A stretch of 64,000 nt of DNA, from assembly GCF_900107925.1 (NCBI RefSeq), contig NZ_FNUJ01000005.1:558001-622000 (forward strand). Direction: 5' to 3'. The stretch is from Amycolatopsis pretoriensis. Lineage in GTDB: Bacteria > Actinomycetota > Actinomycetes > Mycobacteriales > Pseudonocardiaceae. How positions within the stretch are numbered: the first letter of the stretch is position 1; every line of letters starts with the position of its first letter. Under the pieces are notes generated by a model. That model had not been told where the DNA came from. It was given only the letters and a program-made list of their open reading frames with translations, and searched no databases. Below are positions 62,366 through 64,000 of this stretch, one piece after another. Position numbers and translations under genes: made by a program.

Positions 62366-62459
62366 GGCGGCGTCACCGGTAGTTGGTGAACTGCGTCCTG
62401 CCTGGGGTGATGGCGTGGTTCGGGGCTCTTAGCTACGGATTTGTATCCGTTGGTGGCCG

Positions 62460-63209
62460 TCATTCGTCGTCGTCGGCTGATGTCGTCCGTACCGGATTTG
62501 TACCCGAGTGTCGTGCATGCTTCGGCAAAGCTGCTTCATTTCCGGCTGGTCGGCTGGAGTCGGCTTCTCGTCGTCGCCAGATTGTCCTGACCGGTGAACC
62601 CCTTCCCGGTGTGTCGACCTGCCGCCGGATTTCATCAGAAGTCGTCGGCGAGAGTGGTTCAAGGACGCCCAGTTCGGCACGCATGACTTCCAAGGCGGCA
62701 TCATTTGCCTCCATAAGTAGATCCCGAACTGTCTGGGGTATCTCTATTTTAATGACTTCTTGAGGTGAAGTGTCTTGTGGGCTTGGCAATTGTCGCAGCA
62801 TATGACCGCTGACCTCCAGGGCGCACCTCTGAAAGCTGATGTACGCGGACACTACTTGCGGTGACCCGAGTAGCCTAATCCTGGGAATGAGGTCGATGAT
62901 TGCGTCTGTTTCCTTATGTATCTTGGGAATGAGCTCGGAGAATGAGGCCAAACTCCGTGACGTTGCTGCCGCCTCTGCGGTGAAAAGAATGAAGTTCATT
63001 GCAGCAATCGATGCTTGGTCGAATAATTCGTATGCTCGGGAGTGAAGTAATTTTCTGCGCTCAATGTCGCGCTCGTGGGCGAGTTCGCGAGTATGGCGGA
63101 TGTTGGCGTGTTTGTTCGCTTGCGTGGTTGTGAGCCAGCTGGCGGCCATGGCGATCCCACCTGAAAGAACAGCGATTGTAATCAGCAGCCACCACGGTGT
63201 TCCGGTCAT
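62460..63209 (-). CDS. AT-rich orphan membrane-anchored protein
   Basis: 249 residues. One N-terminal transmembrane helix (WWLLITIAVLSGGIAMAASW), a charged helix (HTRELAHERDIERRKLLHSR), a helical domain and a Ser/Arg/Glu-rich tail. No family recognised. Base composition over 62.6-63.25 kb falls to roughly 40-50 percent GC and rare codons (TTA, ATA, AAA, AGT) are frequent, unlike every neighbour, which suggests recent acquisition. No clear ribosome site; a TTGACA-like box is at 63245-63250 on the minus strand. Confidence 0.62.
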   Translation of the reverse strand: MTGTPWWLLITIAVLSGGIAMAASWLTTTQANKHANIRHTRELAHERDIERRKLLHSRAYELFDQASIAAMNFILFTAEAAATSRSLASFSELIPKIHKETDAIIDLIPRIRLLGSPQVVSAYISFQRCALEVSGHMLRQLPSPQDTSPQEVIKIEIPQTVRDLLMEANDAALEVMRAELGVLEPLSPTTSDEIRRQVDTPGRGSPVRTIWRRREADSSRPAGNEAALPKHARHSGTNPVRTTSADDDE

Positions 63210-63689
63210 ATTGGAACGCTAGTACCTGTCGAAGTTTTAATCTATGTCAACTCCGGGCAAGTGTGTGGCTTCGGCATCTCGTCGACCTGGCGCAGCCCAA
63301 TCACGTCGTGGCACGGGTCAGTGATCACCCTGCCGGACCTCCCCCTTCCCGATCCTAAGCCGCCTGAGCTCGTATCGGGCCGGATGCGTGTTTGAGCCTG
63401 TGGCGAGCGGGAAGGGGGAGCACAGACGGGACCACGGGTTGCCTGCTTGTGGACGCGACAGATGCTCTCCGCCGGCCATCTCGGGGACCTGCCTGTCTGG
63501 CGAGGACATCCGTTCTCCGGATTCGGCCTACCGTGGCTATCGGCCTTCCGCCCCGGCCGACTTGCCGGGGACCGGCCGCCAGGCCGCACGCCCCCGGGAG
63601 GGCTTGGCCAGGCAAAGAACTGGGGCCGAGCGGCCGCCTTGATCCTGTAGAGAAAGTTCTCACCAAGCCTCCGCCTCACGGCCAGCGGC
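63210..63689. other. 480-base stretch without a supported gene
   Basis: Between the AT-rich gene and the HIT gene. Several short open frames exist on both strands, but none has a ribosome site, codon bias or family resemblance that I can defend. A minus-strand reading near 63242-63330 (VITDPCHDVIGLRQVDEMPK) looks protein-like and may be the eroded end of a gene. No tRNA or repeat seen. Confidence 0.4.
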
Positions 63690-64000
63690 TCAACCGAGAA
63701 GAGCCCGAAGCGCTGCGGCGTCGCTGGCGAGTTGCGCAGGGTCGATCTGGGCTTCGTCGCCACTCTGAGGCAGCAGCGGGAACGGCCTACCCGGAGCAGG
63801 ATCCTCGACGAAGCGCGGCAGCAGGTGCGTGTGGAGATGCGGGACGGTGTTCCCCAGCGTCTCGTAGTTCATCTTCAGCGGCCGGTAGAACGTGGCCAGC
63901 GCCTTCGCCACGGTCGACGTCGCCTTCCAGTACGCCTGCGCCTCCGGCTCGCTCAGCTCGAATGGCTCGACGACGTGACGCCCGCGCCAGATCATGAGCG
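63690..64000 (-). CDS. HIT-family nucleotide-binding hydrolase (5' end outside)
   Basis: The C-terminal 100 or so residues. Histidine-triad motif in GNTVPHLHTHLLPR, with the active His of HxHxH; YWKATSTVAKALATFYRPLK is the usual preceding helix. Hydrolyses or transfers nucleotidyl groups. The frame stays open to the right edge, and the upstream strands of the fold are missing, so the apparent ATG at 63995 is internal and the gene is partial. Confidence 0.88.
   Translation of the reverse strand, partial: LMIWRGRHVVEPFELSEPEAQAYWKATSTVAKALATFYRPLKMNYETLGNTVPHLHTHLLPRFVEDPAPGRPFPLLPQSGDEAQIDPAQLASDAAALRALLG

Noticed and set aside
63300..63690. Several 60-200 codon open frames on both strands
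   Set aside because: They overlap one another, lack ribosome sites and resemble no family; the stretch is described as without a supported gene.

Overview
The window is a high-GC (about 70 percent) actinobacterial chromosome segment. Several features point to the family Pseudonocardiaceae, most likely Amycolatopsis or a close relative: a type VII secretion accessory cassette (EspG, PPE-like, DUF3558, WXG-like), a sunset-domain (ArfC-like) protein, a maleylpyruvate-isomerase-fold protein of the mycothiol-dependent type, LLM/F420-type oxidoreductases, a two-subunit KorAB, many GTG starts and 1-4 base start/stop overlaps. This assignment is inferred from gene content; no rRNA or other taxonomic marker is present.

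Layout. 1-6.9 kb: the distal half of the complex I operon (end of nuoH, then nuoI-J-K-L-M-N), closed by a strong bidirectional hairpin. 6.9-10 kb (minus strand): a four-gene ESX-associated cassette. 10.1-20.4 kb: housekeeping and mixed genes: a secreted protein, a polyprenyl diphosphate synthase (menaquinone side chain), a membrane-anchored sunset-domain protein, a VOC protein with a leaderless operator-promoter, korAB, an enoyl-CoA hydratase, an Lrp regulator divergent from ddaH, and a deacetylase-like protein. 20.5-21.6 kb: a GH75 chitosanase with a palindromic operator, and a small helix-hairpin-helix protein.

21.8-51.4 kb is the centre of interest: a large Wzx/Wzy-type cell-surface polysaccharide locus made of two long transcription units. 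The plus-strand unit (21.8-38.4 kb) encodes an AlgD-like GDP-mannose dehydrogenase, two GT4 glycosyltransferases, two Wzz-like co-polymerases with degenerate P-loop-less cytoplasmic domains, an asparagine synthase, a bi-domain oxidoreductase, a repeat-built small ORF, a heparinase II/III-family lyase, a beta-helix lipoprotein, an O-antigen ligase/polymerase and a PAP2 phosphatase. After a maleylpyruvate-isomerase-like gene and a second, inverted copy of the beta-helix protein, the minus-strand unit (51.4 to 41.1 kb) encodes ten tightly coupled genes: C-methyltransferase, glucose-1-phosphate cytidylyltransferase, PIG-L deacetylase, SDR epimerase, DUF4910 aminopeptidase-like protein, Wzx flippase, GT2, polysaccharide pyruvyltransferase, RmlC-like epimerase and a GSA-type aminotransferase. 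Together they suggest a uronate-containing heteropolymer bearing a branched, possibly aminated, CDP-activated sugar and pyruvyl groups, with lyase and beta-helix proteins that trim or remodel it. No initiating phosphoglycosyl transferase and no CDP-glucose 4,6-dehydratase are visible here.

51.6-64 kb: a YrdB-type membrane protein, a decaying polymorphic-toxin locus (WXG remnant, toxin with a gutted CdiA_C-type nuclease domain, intact immunity-like gene), three LLM flavin/F420 oxidoreductases, a beta-propeller, an HtpX protease followed by a palindromic repeat cluster, rfbA with a sialidase-fold secreted protein, a lipoprotein, an AT-rich probably acquired membrane protein, and a HIT-family gene that runs off the right edge. 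I found no tRNA, rRNA, CRISPR array, insertion sequence or intact prophage.
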